DNA of 64,000 bases, from assembly GCA_031291475.1 (NCBI GenBank), contig JARLIY010000066.1, positions 1 through 64,000 of the forward strand. Direction: 5' to 3'. Below the pieces are notes generated by a model. It made no database searches. It saw only the letters and a program-made list of their open reading frames with translations, and had not been told where the DNA came from. Below, piece by piece: positions 1-8,957 of this stretch. The DNA comes from Xanthobacteraceae bacterium (GTDB lineage: Bacteria; Pseudomonadota; Alphaproteobacteria; Rhizobiales; Xanthobacteraceae). Every line of letters begins with the position of its first letter. The first letter of the stretch is position 1. A program made the position numbers and the translations under genes.

Positions 1-2
1 AA

Positions 3-377
3 GGAAAAGGCACCCGGTGTGGGTCGGGGGGGTTCGCGGCCGCGGGCATGGGGGGGGTCGCCTGGCTTTGGGGGGCCGGGCGGGGCGCGGCCACCGTCGG
101 CGCGCTGCCGCCAGCGCCGAAATTCGCCGATGTCTCCAACATCGTCGCGTCACGATGCAGCATGTGCCACGCCGCCGAACCGGTGTGGGACGGCATCGCC
201 GCCGCGCCCAAAGGCGTGCTGCTCGACACCGACGAGCAAATCCGCCTGCATGCGCCGCTGATCGACATCGTGGCCGTGCGCTCGAACTTCATGCCGCCGG
301 GCAACATCACGGAAATGACCAACGACGAGCGCCTCGTGCTCGCCTCTTGGCTCGCGGCCGGCGCCACGGCCAAATGA
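3..377 (+). CDS. puuD: Urate hydroxylase PuuD, C-terminal cytochrome c part (5' end outside window)
   Basis: This is the 3' end of a longer gene; the frame is open to the window edge. The last 85 or so residues form a cytochrome c domain with heme motif CSMCH, a likely distal Met in 'FMPPGN', and the ending 'MTNDERLVLASWLAAGA'. This matches the tail of the membrane-bound urate oxidase PuuD, whose N-terminal membrane domain would lie to the left. PuuD oxidises urate and passes electrons to the respiratory chain through this heme domain. It fits the adjacent guanine deaminase and the xanthine dehydrogenase genes. The first 100 bases contain long G runs, so the protein upstream of the cytochrome domain here is doubtful. 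Another mono-heme cytochrome c is possible but less likely. Confidence 0.75.
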   Translation, partial: GKGTRCGSGGFAAAGMGGVAWLWGAGRGAATVGALPPAPKFADVSNIVASRCSMCHAAEPVWDGIAAAPKGVLLDTDEQIRLHAPLIDIVAVRSNFMPPGNITEMTNDERLVLASWLAAGATAK

Positions 378-390
378 AGCTTTCGCGGAG

Positions 391-1683
391 TTGAGTGTGC
401 GTGCGATCCGCGGCCGGCTGCTGACGTTCCTGCGCGCGCCGCGCGGCTTAGGCGACGCGCAATGCTATCGCTACATCGAAGACGGCATCGTGCTGGTGAA
501 GGACGGCCGCATCGAAGCGGTCGGGCCGGTGGCCGAGATGACGGCGCGCGCTCCGGCGGGGACGCCGCTCGAACATCACGCCGGCGCGTTGATCGTGCCC
601 GGCTTCATCGATCCGCATATCCATTATCCGCAAACCCAGGTGATTGCCTCTTACGGGGCGCAGCTGCTCGAATGGCTGGAGAAATACACGTTCGTCGAGG
701 AGCAGAAATTCGCCGATCCCGAGCACGCCGCGCGCAACGCCGAATTCTTCCTCGACGAATTGGCGCGCAACGGCACCACAACCGCCTGCGCCTATTGCAC
801 CGCGCATCCAGTCTCGGCCGAAACCTTGTTTTCTGCCGCGCACCGGCGCAACGCCGGCATGATCGCCGGCAACGCGATCATGAACCGCAACGGTCCGCCC
901 GGCCTCTTGGCGCCGGCGGCCACCGCCATTGCCGACAGCCGCGATCTCATCCGCCGCTGGCACGGCATCGGGCGCCAGCGTTACGCGGTGACGCCACGCT
1001 TCGCCATCACCTCGACCGACGAGCAGCTCGCGGCCATGGGCAAGCTGCTCGAGGAATTTCCCACGGTCCTCATGCAGACCCATCTCGACGAAAATCACAA
1101 CGAGATCGCCACGGTCAAACGCCTGTTCCCCGACGATCCGAGCTACACGGCGGTCTATGCCCGCTTCGGCCTCCTCGGCCCGCGCTCGCTCATGGGCCAT
1201 TGCATCCATCTTGAGGACAGCGAAGTCGCGCTATTGCGCGACACGCAATCGGTGGCGGTGTTCTGCCCGACCTCAAACCTGTTCATCGGCAGCGGGCTGT
1301 TCGATTACGCCCGCCTCACCGCCGCCGGCGTGCGCATCGCGCTCGCCACCGATGTCGGCGGCGGCACCTCCTATTCCATGCTGCGCACCGCCGCCGAGGC
1401 CTACAAGGTGATGCAGCTGCAAGGCCAGAACCTGCCGGCGCTCGCCGCCTTCGATCTGATGACCCGCGGCAATGCCGCAGCGCTCGGGCTGGAAATCGAA
1501 ATTGGCAGCATCACGCCCGGCGCTTATGCCGATCTGGTGGTGCTCGATGCGCGGGCGACGCCGGCCATGGCGCATCGCATGGAGACGATCCGCGATCTCG
1601 AAGAGGAACTTTTCGTGCTGATGACCATGGGCGACGACCGCGCCGTGCGTCAGACCTACATCGCCGGCCGGCCGGCGCTCTAA
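391..1683 (+). CDS. guaD: Guanine deaminase, amidohydrolase type
   Basis: Hydrolyses guanine to xanthine and ammonia in the cytosol. The 430-residue length is usual for the metal-dependent amidohydrolase GuaD. Metal and active-site motifs are in order: 'PGFIDPHIHYPQTQ' (HxH), 'MQTHLDENHNE', 'MGHCIHLED', 'CPTSNLFIGSGLFDY' and 'LATDVGGGTSYSM' with the catalytic Asp. The TTG at 391 gives this length. GTG at 397 has better spacing to the GGAG at 387-390 and may be the true start. It starts 13 bases after the puuD stop, so the two are probably co-transcribed. Its product xanthine is the substrate of the XDH encoded at 4.1-7.9 kb. Confidence 0.92.
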   Translation: MSVRAIRGRLLTFLRAPRGLGDAQCYRYIEDGIVLVKDGRIEAVGPVAEMTARAPAGTPLEHHAGALIVPGFIDPHIHYPQTQVIASYGAQLLEWLEKYTFVEEQKFADPEHAARNAEFFLDELARNGTTTACAYCTAHPVSAETLFSAAHRRNAGMIAGNAIMNRNGPPGLLAPAATAIADSRDLIRRWHGIGRQRYAVTPRFAITSTDEQLAAMGKLLEEFPTVLMQTHLDENHNEIATVKRLFPDDPSYTAVYARFGLLGPRSLMGHCIHLEDSEVALLRDTQSVAVFCPTSNLFIGSGLFDYARLTAAGVRIALATDVGGGTSYSMLRTAAEAYKVMQLQGQNLPALAAFDLMTRGNAAALGLEIEIGSITPGAYADLVVLDARATPAMAHRMETIRDLEEELFVLMTMGDDRAVRQTYIAGRPAL

Positions 1684-1931
1684 GACCCGCCGCCAGGAGG
1701 CGTGTTCGCTGCATCACGAGAGGCGACGACGCCAAGACCGACCACCCCTATCAGCGCGCCGACGATGATCCCAATTGGCATGAAGGTGTAAAACACCAAC
1801 ATGCCAGAGTAACCCTCGAAGGAAGTCGTGTGAAAAATCTCAATCCAGACGAACCCGAGCCCAACTCCTATCACACCTCCGGCAATCGCTCCCAAAATCA
1901 AACCAAAGCACCCGGCCAATCCGATTTTCAT
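1680..1931 (-). CDS. Small two-helix membrane protein of unknown function
   Basis: 83 residues with two hydrophobic, glycine-rich helices, roughly residues 4-28 and 45-69, joined by a short polar loop, and a polar C-terminus ending in 'NTPPGGGS'. No family is recognised. It is convergent with the guanine deaminase gene and overlaps its stop codon by four bases. No gene competes for this interval and the hydrophobic pattern is coherent, which favours a real gene. No strong ribosome binding site is seen. Predicted to sit in the inner membrane; no function is proposed. Confidence 0.5.
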   Translation of the reverse strand: MKIGLAGCFGLILGAIAGGVIGVGLGFVWIEIFHTTSFEGYSGMLVFYTFMPIGIIVGALIGVVGLGVVASRDAANTPPGGGS

Positions 1932-2041
1932 ATTGTTCCGCCCTGATTATTTGTCCCACGGCCTCGTTATAAATATGGTCCGCAGATCTGTCGCCGCCGC
2001 TCCAACGTTTGCTTCACGTCGACATGCAGCCGCGGAGTCAT

Positions 2042-2076
2042 CTATCGTACTTCACATCCCCGCTATCGTAGTTCAT
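2042..2076. promoter_or_regulatory. Direct repeats 21 bp apart upstream of adenine deaminase
   Basis: The sequence CTATCGTA(C/G)TTCA occurs at 2042 and again at 2063, a spacing of 21 bp or two helical turns. The pair lies 33-67 bases before the adenine deaminase start. This layout would put both copies on the same DNA face, as for a dimeric regulator. An AT-rich TTATAAAT lies further upstream near 1970. That the repeats are an operator is inference only. Confidence 0.35.
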
Positions 2077-2108
2077 CGGCGGGAGTACACGGCAGCAAAA
2101 ACAGAGGG

Positions 2109-3125
2109 ATGCAGAACATCGATACTTTAATCAAACGGCTGCCCAAGTGCGAATTGCATATTCACATCGAAGGCAGCCTTGAGCCGGAGCTGATGTTCGC
2201 GCTGGCGCGCCGCAACAATATCCGGCTGCCTTATGAGTCGGTGGACGCGGTGCGCCGGGCCTATCGTTTCCGCAACCTCCAGGATTTTCTCGACATCTAT
2301 TATCAAGGCATGTCGGTCCTGATCACCGAGCAGGATTTCTACGATCTTGCATTCACCTATTTGCAGCGGGCGCGCGCCGACAATGTCCGCCATGTGGAGA
2401 TGTTCTTCGATCCGCAGGGGCACACCGCGCGCGGCGTCGCCTTCGCCGCCGTGGTCAACGGACTCTCCCGCGCCATCGCCGATGCCGGCCGCGAGTTCGG
2501 CGTCGAGGCAAGCCTGATCATGTGCTTTCTGCGCCATCTCGACGAAGCCGACGCGGAGAAGACCTTGGACAGCGCGCTCGCCTTCCGCGACAAGATCGTC
2601 GGCGTCGGGCTCGATTCGTCCGAGGCCGGAAACCCGCCGAGCAAGTTCAAGCACGTATTCGCCCGCGCCCGCGACGCCGGCCTCTTCGTCACCGCACATG
2701 CCGGCGAGGAAGGGCCGCCGAGCTATGTCTGGGAAGCGCTCGACGTGCTCGGCGTCCGACGCATCGATCACGGCAACCGCTCGCTCGAGGATGCGGCGCT
2801 GGTCGGGCGGCTAGCCCGCGAGAAGATGGCGCTGACCGTCTGCCCGCTGTCCAATTTGCGCCTGCGGGTGGTCGACGATCTCAGGCGCCATCCGCTGCGG
2901 CGGATGATGGACAAAGGCCTCGTCGTCACCGTCAATTCCGACGATCCGGCGTATTTCGGCGGCTATGTGAACGATAATTACCGCGCCGTTTTCGACGCAT
3001 TGTCGCTCACGCGCGAGGAGATTGTCGCCATTGTGCGCAACGGCTTCGCGGCTTCGCTGATGACGGCACAAGCGAACGCCGATGCGCTTGCCGAGATCGA
3101 GCGCGTGCTCGCTGAGAGCAAATAA
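2109..3125 (+). CDS. Adenine deaminase (adenosine-deaminase-fold adenine aminohydrolase)
   Basis: Predicted to convert adenine to hypoxanthine and ammonia. The 338-residue protein has the adenosine deaminase fold. Zinc ligands are His17 and His19 ('CELHIHIEG'), a His in 'TAHAGEEGPP' and the Asp in 'VNSDDPAYFGG'; 'RIDHG' is also present. 'HIEGSLEPELMFALARRN' and 'GLDSSEAGNPPSKF' are features I associate with the adenine-specific bacterial subfamily rather than true adenosine deaminase, where 'H.DG' is usual. Automated pipelines would probably name it add. The ATG at 2109 sits directly behind AGAGGG, closer than a normal Shine-Dalgarno spacing, but no better start precedes the conserved N-terminus. 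It converges on xdhC with one base between the stops. Confidence 0.85.
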   Translation: MQNIDTLIKRLPKCELHIHIEGSLEPELMFALARRNNIRLPYESVDAVRRAYRFRNLQDFLDIYYQGMSVLITEQDFYDLAFTYLQRARADNVRHVEMFFDPQGHTARGVAFAAVVNGLSRAIADAGREFGVEASLIMCFLRHLDEADAEKTLDSALAFRDKIVGVGLDSSEAGNPPSKFKHVFARARDAGLFVTAHAGEEGPPSYVWEALDVLGVRRIDHGNRSLEDAALVGRLAREKMALTVCPLSNLRLRVVDDLRRHPLRRMMDKGLVVTVNSDDPAYFGGYVNDNYRAVFDALSLTREEIVAIVRNGFAASLMTAQANADALAEIERVLAESK

Positions 3126-3126
3126 T

Positions 3127-4116
3127 TTACGCCGGCTGCGTCGCCGGACTGGTCTGCGGCAGGAGGGCCTGCTCGCGCACCATGAGGAGTTGTGCTGCGA
3201 GCGCCGCCGCAATGACGGCCGGCTCCTTGCCTTTGATCTTGGTCAAGCCAATCGGACAAACCAGGCGATCGATCTGGCGCGCTGTCACTCCCATCTGCCG
3301 GGCGAGGTTGACGAAGCGCGCGCGCTTGGTCTCCGAGCCAATGAGGCCGACGAAATCGAACGTTCCCCGTTGCAGGGCGGCGACCGTGACGTCGAAGTCG
3401 AGCGCGTGCGAGTGAGTCATGACCACGATCATCGCGTCGCGCGGTGCCTCCCGCAATTCGCGGTCGGCGGCGTCGGTGCAGACGGTGACGGTGTTCTGCG
3501 GGATGTGCTGTGGAAACTGATCCGGCCGGCCGTCGATCCAGCGCACGGTGAAAGGCAGCGGCGCCAGCGCCAGCACCAGGGCGCGGCCGACGTGACCTGC
3601 GCCGAACAGCAGCACCGGATGGGTCACCTCGCCGAAATGCTCGTGAAAGGCCATCGTGGCGAAGGAAGCCGCCACGCCCGCGCGTTCGCCCGCCGCATCC
3701 GCCGGCACCGCCGAGCGCGCGATCCGGCCGTCGTCACCGAGACGGCTTGCCGTGGTGAAAGCTCCCACCTGTTCCACTTCTTCGAAGCGCTGCACCGCGG
3801 CCAGGTCGCTTGCATCGAACGTTTCGGTGAGCGTTTTGACCATGCCGCCGCAGCACTGGCCGAGATTGGGGCCGAGCGGCCAGTCGCGGAACTGCGCCTT
3901 GCCGCGTCCCGCGGCGAGCACCGCGCGCGCCGCGGCAATCGCCTCGTATTCCAGGCGGCCGCCGCCGATCGTGCCGAAAAAGCCGCCGTCGGGCTGCAAC
4001 ACGATACGGGCGCCGCTCTCGCGCGGCACCGAGCCCGCCGAGCCGACTACGCTCACGAGACCGGCACTGCCGTGCCGCTCGATCGTTTCGCGGATGCGGG
4101 CCCAAACCTTCGCCAT
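3127..4116 (-). CDS. xdhC: Xanthine dehydrogenase accessory protein XdhC
   Basis: Binds molybdenum cofactor, supports its sulfuration and inserts it into xanthine dehydrogenase. The 329-residue protein begins with a conserved segment containing 'SVVGSAGSVPRESGARI' and 'GTIGGGRLEYE'. The cysteine motif 'NLGQCCGGMV' follows around residue 105. A C-terminal Rossmann-like domain carries 'LLFGAGHVGRALV'. It is the last gene of the minus-strand xdhABC operon, 16 bases after xdhB. Its maturation role may also extend to the two other Mo-hydroxylases nearby, which have no accessory gene of their own in this window; that is inference. Confidence 0.93.
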   Translation of the reverse strand: MAKVWARIRETIERHGSAGLVSVVGSAGSVPRESGARIVLQPDGGFFGTIGGGRLEYEAIAAARAVLAAGRGKAQFRDWPLGPNLGQCCGGMVKTLTETFDASDLAAVQRFEEVEQVGAFTTASRLGDDGRIARSAVPADAAGERAGVAASFATMAFHEHFGEVTHPVLLFGAGHVGRALVLALAPLPFTVRWIDGRPDQFPQHIPQNTVTVCTDAADRELREAPRDAMIVVMTHSHALDFDVTVAALQRGTFDFVGLIGSETKRARFVNLARQMGVTARQIDRLVCPIGLTKIKGKEPAVIAAALAAQLLMVREQALLPQTSPATQPA

Positions 4117-4132
4117 CGTGCTCCACTAAATA

Positions 4133-6466
4133 TTATCGCGGGGCCAGCGCCGCCACCGCATCGACCGGGCCGACCGCCTTGAGTATCGCCTCCGGTGTCG
4201 CGGGAGCGTCGAGCGCCACCGGCCGGCCCGGATCGAGCGAGTGTACCGCATCGCCGATAGCCGCCAACACGGAAATCGCCAGCATCAGCGGCGGCTCGCC
4301 GACCGCTTTCGAGCGGTAAACCGTTTCCTCGCGATTTGAGCCGTCGAACAGCGCCACGCGGAAATCCGCTGGCACGTCGGAAGACACCGGAATTTTGTAG
4401 GTCGAGGGCGCGTGCGTCAGCAGCCGGCCCTTGTCGTCATAAACCAACTCCTCGGTGGTCAGCCAACCCATGCCCTGAACGAACGCCCCCTCGATCTGGC
4501 CAATATCGAGGGCCGGATTGATGGAACGGCCGACGTCGTGAAGGATATCGACGCGGCGCACGCTCATCTCGCCGGTGAGGATGTCGATGAGCACTTCGCT
4601 GCAGGCCGCGCCGTAGGCGTAGTAGAAGAACGGGCGGCCTTTGCCCTTCTCCCGGTCCCAATGCAGCTTCGGCGTCCGGTAGAAGCCGGCCGCCGACATA
4701 TGCACCCGGCCGGCATAGGCCTTCTTGGTCAATTCGCCGAACGCAACGCTCTCATTGCCGATGAACACGCGGTCGTCGCGGAAGGAGATGCGGTCCTCGG
4801 ACACCTTCCAGGTTTCGCTGGCGAAGCGGATCAGCCGCCCCTTGATCTCGCGCACCGCCAGTTGCACCGCCATGCCGTTGAGATCGGTGCCGGCGGAAGC
4901 GGCGGTGGCCGACGTGTTCGGCACCTTGTCGGTCGCGGTGGCGGTGATGTGCACGCGCTCGAGCCCGATGCCGAGTTCGTCCGCTGCGACCTGCGCCACT
5001 TTCTGAAACAGGCCCTGGCCCATTTCCGTGCCGCCGTGATTGAGATGAACGGAACCGTCCTGATAAACGTGAACAAGCGCGCCGGCCTGATTGAGGTGCG
5101 TGAGCGTGAACGAGATTCCGAACTTCACCGGCGTGAGCGCGATCCCCTTCTTGAGAATCGGCGAGCGCGCGTTGAATTGCCGGATCTCGTTTCGTCGCGC
5201 GCGGTAATTTGACGTGCGTTCGAGTTGCTCGATCAGCCGCGGCGCCACATCGCAGTCTTCGACGGTTTGACCATAGGGCGTGACATCTCGCCCGGGGCCG
5301 TAGAGATTGGCCTTGCGCACGTCGAGCGGATCGACGCCAAGATTCCAGGCGATGGCGTCGATCACGCGCTCGATCGCCAGCATGCCCTGCGGACCGCCGA
5401 AGCCGCGGAAGGCCGTGTTCGACACGGTGTTGGTCTTGACCCGCCGCGTGGCGATGTTGAATTCCGGGAGAAAATAGGCGTTGTCGGCGTGGAACATGGC
5501 GCGATCGACCACGCCGATGCTGAGATCGGCCGAGCAGCCGCAGCGCGCATCCATGTCGAGGTCGACGGCGCGGATGCGCCCATCGGCCTCATAGCCGACC
5601 GTGTAGGCGACCGCGAAATCGTGGCGCTTGCCGGTCATCACCATGTCGGCGTCGCGGTCGAGCCGGAGCTTGCACGGCCGGCCGGTGGCGCGCGCCGCCA
5701 AAGCGGCGATCACCGCCCATTGCGTCGCTTGCGTTTCCTTGCCGCCGAACCCGCCGCCCATGCGGCGCACGCGCGTAGTGACGAACGAATCCGGCAGCGC
5801 CAGAACGCGGGCGACGATGTGCTGCACCTCGCTCGGATGCTGCGTGGACGAATAGACCAGCATGGCGCCGTCTTCGCCTGGTATTGCGAGCGCCACCTGG
5901 CCTTCCAGGTAAAAGTGCTCCTGGCCGCCGATGCGCAACATTCCGCTGGTGCGAAACGGCGCGGCAGCCGCAGCTTTTGCGGCATCGCCGTTGACGAAAG
6001 CGTAGTCCGGCAGCACGCGCTCGCCGGACGCTTTGCCCTGTTCGACAGTGACGTTCGGCGTCTCCGCGGCGACTTCGATCTTGCCGCGCAACGCCGCGCG
6101 GCGCGCGGCATCGCGCGTCGTGGCGATGACGGCGAACACCGGCTGACTGTGGAAATCAATGCGGTCGTGGGCGAAGACCGGCTCGTCGGCGGTGGCCGGC
6201 GAGATGTCGTTTTTGCCCGGGATGTGCGCCGCGGTGATGACGGCGACAACGCCGGGCGGGTTCTGCACGTCGGCGAGATCGATCCGGCGAATGGTCCCGC
6301 GCGCGACCGGCGCGCCGCCGACGGCGACGTGCAACGTGCCCGCCGGCTCGGGAATGTCATCGATATATTCGGCGGCGCCCTGCACGTGCTTGGCGCCGCT
6401 GTCGTGCGGCAGCGGCTTGTAAACGTGGCGCAGCGGTGCCTCGAGAACGGAGTCATTCGGCGGCAT
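4133..6466 (-). CDS. xdhB: Xanthine dehydrogenase large subunit, molybdopterin-binding
   Basis: Mo-cofactor subunit that hydroxylates hypoxanthine and xanthine to urate. About 777 residues, the usual XdhB length. Visible motifs are 'RRMGGGFGGKETQATQ' (cofactor loop), 'NTAFRGFGGPQGM' with the substrate-binding Arg, and 'SKAVGEPPLMLAISV' with the catalytic Glu near the C-terminus. The ATG at 6466 is preferred over a TTG at 6490. It gives the expected N-terminus and overlaps the xdhA end by 14 bases, implying translational coupling. It partners with XdhA and is followed by xdhC. Confidence 0.95.
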   Translation of the reverse strand: MPPNDSVLEAPLRHVYKPLPHDSGAKHVQGAAEYIDDIPEPAGTLHVAVGGAPVARGTIRRIDLADVQNPPGVVAVITAAHIPGKNDISPATADEPVFAHDRIDFHSQPVFAVIATTRDAARRAALRGKIEVAAETPNVTVEQGKASGERVLPDYAFVNGDAAKAAAAAPFRTSGMLRIGGQEHFYLEGQVALAIPGEDGAMLVYSSTQHPSEVQHIVARVLALPDSFVTTRVRRMGGGFGGKETQATQWAVIAALAARATGRPCKLRLDRDADMVMTGKRHDFAVAYTVGYEADGRIRAVDLDMDARCGCSADLSIGVVDRAMFHADNAYFLPEFNIATRRVKTNTVSNTAFRGFGGPQGMLAIERVIDAIAWNLGVDPLDVRKANLYGPGRDVTPYGQTVEDCDVAPRLIEQLERTSNYRARRNEIRQFNARSPILKKGIALTPVKFGISFTLTHLNQAGALVHVYQDGSVHLNHGGTEMGQGLFQKVAQVAADELGIGLERVHITATATDKVPNTSATAASAGTDLNGMAVQLAVREIKGRLIRFASETWKVSEDRISFRDDRVFIGNESVAFGELTKKAYAGRVHMSAAGFYRTPKLHWDREKGKGRPFFYYAYGAACSEVLIDILTGEMSVRRVDILHDVGRSINPALDIGQIEGAFVQGMGWLTTEELVYDDKGRLLTHAPSTYKIPVSSDVPADFRVALFDGSNREETVYRSKAVGEPPLMLAISVLAAIGDAVHSLDPGRPVALDAPATPEAILKAVGPVDAVAALAPR

Positions 6467-7931
6467 CGGCGACCATCCGTCGATCGGCAAGGCGTGTGAC
6501 GCCCGAGCTCACACCGGCCATTTCGGCAATCGCCTTGACGACCAGGTTGGCGGCGACGCGGGCGCGGTAGACGGCGCTGGCGCGCAGATCGTTGAGCGGG
6601 GTGAAGTCCTTGCCGACCGCGTCGGCGGCCGCGCGCCAGCGTTGCGTGTCGGTCAGCGACAGCCCGCTCAGGCTTGCCTCGACGCTCTTGGCGCGCTTGG
6701 GGATTCCCGCCATGCCGCCGAACGCGACCCGGGCATCGACGATGCGGCCGCCGCCGACCTTCAGGCAAAACGCCGCCAGCACGGCGGAGATATCCTCGTC
6801 GAAGCGCTTGGTGATCTTGAAGGCGCGAAAATGCGTCGTCGCCGGCAGCCGCGGCACCAGAAGCCGGCGCACGAATTCGCCGCGGGCGCGATCCTGTTTG
6901 CCGTAGTCGAGAAAGAAATTCTCCAGCGGCATTTGCCGGATTTTTTCGCCGTGGCGCAATTCCACCGTGGCGCCCAGCGCGATCAGCATCGGCGCGAGAT
7001 CGCCGATCGGCGAGCCGTTAGCGATGTTGCCGCCGACGGTGCCGCCGGCGCGCACCTGAATCGAGCCGAAGCGACGCAGAACTTCGGCAATGTCCGGATC
7101 GATTGATCCCAGGACCGGCGCGGCGCGCGCCAGCGAAACGATCGCGCCGAAGGCATAGCCTTCAAAGGTCTCTTCGATCGTAGAGAGCTCGGCAACACGG
7201 CCGACGTGAATGATCTTCTCGATGGGCGTGAGCTTTTTGGTGATCCACAGCCCGACGTCGGTCGCCCCGGCGACGATGGTGGCGTCGGGATGCTGCGCAT
7301 AGAGCCGCGCCAGCGATTGCTCGCTCGCCGGTGCCGCCAAGAAAGCGCGCTCGTCGCCGACCAGGAGATCGGCCTTGTCGTCGAGCGCGGCGATCGCCCG
7401 CCGCCGCGTGGCGGCGTTGCGAGTAAACCGATCGTCGGCGCCGTTGCAGACTTCAAGCGCCGCGTCCACGATCGGCCGGTATCCGGTGCAGCGGCATAGA
7501 TTCCCCGCCAGCGCGTCGTTGATCCTGTCGCGGGTCGTGGGGCCGTCGCATTCGTGATAGTGAGCAAACAAGCTCATCACGATGCCCGGCGTGCAAAAGC
7601 CGCATTGTGAGCCGTGCTCGCGCGCCATGGCTTCCTGCACCGGATGCAGCACGCCATCGTCGGCAAGATCTTCGACGGTGATCAATTCGGCGCCGTCGAG
7701 CTGACCGAGCAGCGTGATGCAGGAGTTGAGCGGCTCGTAGTAGAGCCGGCCGTCGCGCTCGCGCACTACCACCACGGCGCAAGCGCCGCAGTCGCCTTCG
7801 GCGCAACCTTCCTTGGTGCCCGTCGACCGCTCCTGCAAACGCAGCCAGTCGAGCAATGTCGTGCGCGGCAGAAACTCGCCGATACGTATAGTGCGGCCGC
7901 AGCGCTGAAATTGCAGGACGTTTCTTGTCAT
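6453..7931 (-). CDS. xdhA: Xanthine dehydrogenase small subunit, FeS and FAD domains
   Basis: Electron-transfer subunit of XDH; passes electrons from Mo through two [2Fe-2S] clusters to FAD and NAD. 492 residues. A plant-type ferredoxin domain has Cys43, 48, 51 and 71 ('EGCAEGDCGAC'). A helical second cluster domain has Cys110, 113, 146 and 148 ('GSQCGFCTPG', 'NLCRCTGYRPI'). An FAD domain with 'TIVAGATDVGLWITKK' and 'TVGGNIANGSPIGD' follows. The frame stays open far upstream, but ATG at 7931 begins the recognisable ferredoxin domain. First gene of the xdhABC operon, divergent from the FAD-subunit gene at 8121 across about 190 bp that must hold both promoters. Confidence 0.95.
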   Translation of the reverse strand: MTRNVLQFQRCGRTIRIGEFLPRTTLLDWLRLQERSTGTKEGCAEGDCGACAVVVVRERDGRLYYEPLNSCITLLGQLDGAELITVEDLADDGVLHPVQEAMAREHGSQCGFCTPGIVMSLFAHYHECDGPTTRDRINDALAGNLCRCTGYRPIVDAALEVCNGADDRFTRNAATRRRAIAALDDKADLLVGDERAFLAAPASEQSLARLYAQHPDATIVAGATDVGLWITKKLTPIEKIIHVGRVAELSTIEETFEGYAFGAIVSLARAAPVLGSIDPDIAEVLRRFGSIQVRAGGTVGGNIANGSPIGDLAPMLIALGATVELRHGEKIRQMPLENFFLDYGKQDRARGEFVRRLLVPRLPATTHFRAFKITKRFDEDISAVLAAFCLKVGGGRIVDARVAFGGMAGIPKRAKSVEASLSGLSLTDTQRWRAAADAVGKDFTPLNDLRASAVYRARVAANLVVKAIAEMAGVSSGVTRLADRRMVADAAE

Positions 7932-8120
7932 GGCCTTGCGCGCGATCTGCCTAGGGAAGCGGCATTTGCGCACAACAAATAAACCAAGGCAAGCAACGCC
8001 GGTCTTCGCGGTTTTGGTTTTTGGCGCCGGAAATGAGGCCGAAGAAGGCGCGCGCCCGGGCAATCCGGACCGGCCACTTTGGCGCTCGGCGCGGCATAAA
8101 TTGTGCACCGCCGGACCGCG

Positions 8121-8957
8121 ATGGACCTCAACGGCATCACCGCAATCGCAAGGCCGCGCCGGCGCGCGGAATTGCCCGCCTGGAATGCGGGCGATGCCTG
8201 GCTCGCCGGCGGAACCTGGCTGCTCTCGGAGCCGCAGCCGAAAGTCTCGCGGCTGATCGACATCGCCGATCTCGGCTGGCCGGCTTTGGAGGTGACGGGG
8301 CAAGGCCTGCGCATCGCCGCGACCTGCAAGATCGCCGAGCTGGAAGGAATGACGTTTCCTGCCAACTGGACCGCGGCGCCGCTGGTCAATCAATGCTGCC
8401 GCTCGTTTCTGTCGTCGTTCAAGATCTGGAACATGGCGACGGTCGGCGGCAATCTGTGCATGTCGCTGCCGGCCGGGCCGATGATCTCGCTCACCGCGGC
8501 CCTCGACGGCGTGTGCACGATCTGGATTCAGGAGGGCAACGAGCGGCGCGTCGCCGTCGCCGACTTCGTCCTCGGCCCGCAACGCAACGCGCTCAAGCCG
8601 GGCGAATTGTTGCGCTCGATCAAGTTGCCGCTGGCGGCGCTGCGCCGCCGCACGGCCTTCCGCCAGATTTCACTGAGCCCGCTCGGCCGTTCCGGCGCGC
8701 TGTTGATCGGAACGCTGTCGCCGGACGACCATGCTTTTACCTTGACCGTCACGGCTGCGACGCCGCGTCCGGTCCGCTTGTCGTTTCCCAGCCTGCCTCG
8801 GCGCGAGGCTTTGCGTGAAAGGATCGAAGCCGAAATTCCGGCGAAGCATTACTACAACGATCTGCACGGCGCGCCGGCCTGGCGCCGGCACGTGACGCTG
8901 CAATTCGCCGAAGAGATCCGCGGCGAGTTCGCCGGCGACGGCGCGGCCAAATCATGA
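8121..8957 (+). CDS. YgfM-like FAD-binding subunit of a second molybdenum hydroxylase
   Basis: Predicted FAD subunit of a xanthine-oxidase-family enzyme, about 278 residues. 'AGGTWLLSEPQPK' corresponds to the first FAD loop and 'NMATVGGNLCMSLPAGPMIS' to the second, with a short flavoprotein C-terminal domain after it. It stands alone, without FeS domains, and its stop overlaps the start of the FeS-Mo fusion gene by four bases (ATGA). This matches the E. coli ygfM-xdhD arrangement as I know it. ATG at 8121 is chosen over GTG at 8103 because neither has a good ribosome binding site and 8121 matches the domain start. The substrate is not certain; a purine is the contextual guess. Confidence 0.82.
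   Translation: MDLNGITAIARPRRRAELPAWNAGDAWLAGGTWLLSEPQPKVSRLIDIADLGWPALEVTGQGLRIAATCKIAELEGMTFPANWTAAPLVNQCCRSFLSSFKIWNMATVGGNLCMSLPAGPMISLTAALDGVCTIWIQEGNERRVAVADFVLGPQRNALKPGELLRSIKLPLAALRRRTAFRQISLSPLGRSGALLIGTLSPDDHAFTLTVTAATPRPVRLSFPSLPRREALRERIEAEIPAKHYYNDLHGAPAWRRHVTLQFAEEIRGEFAGDGAAKS

Noticed and set aside
5225-6499. A 424-codon plus-strand frame opposite xdhB
   Set aside because: Same reason; composition is that of an antisense shadow and it covers part of a clear xdhB.
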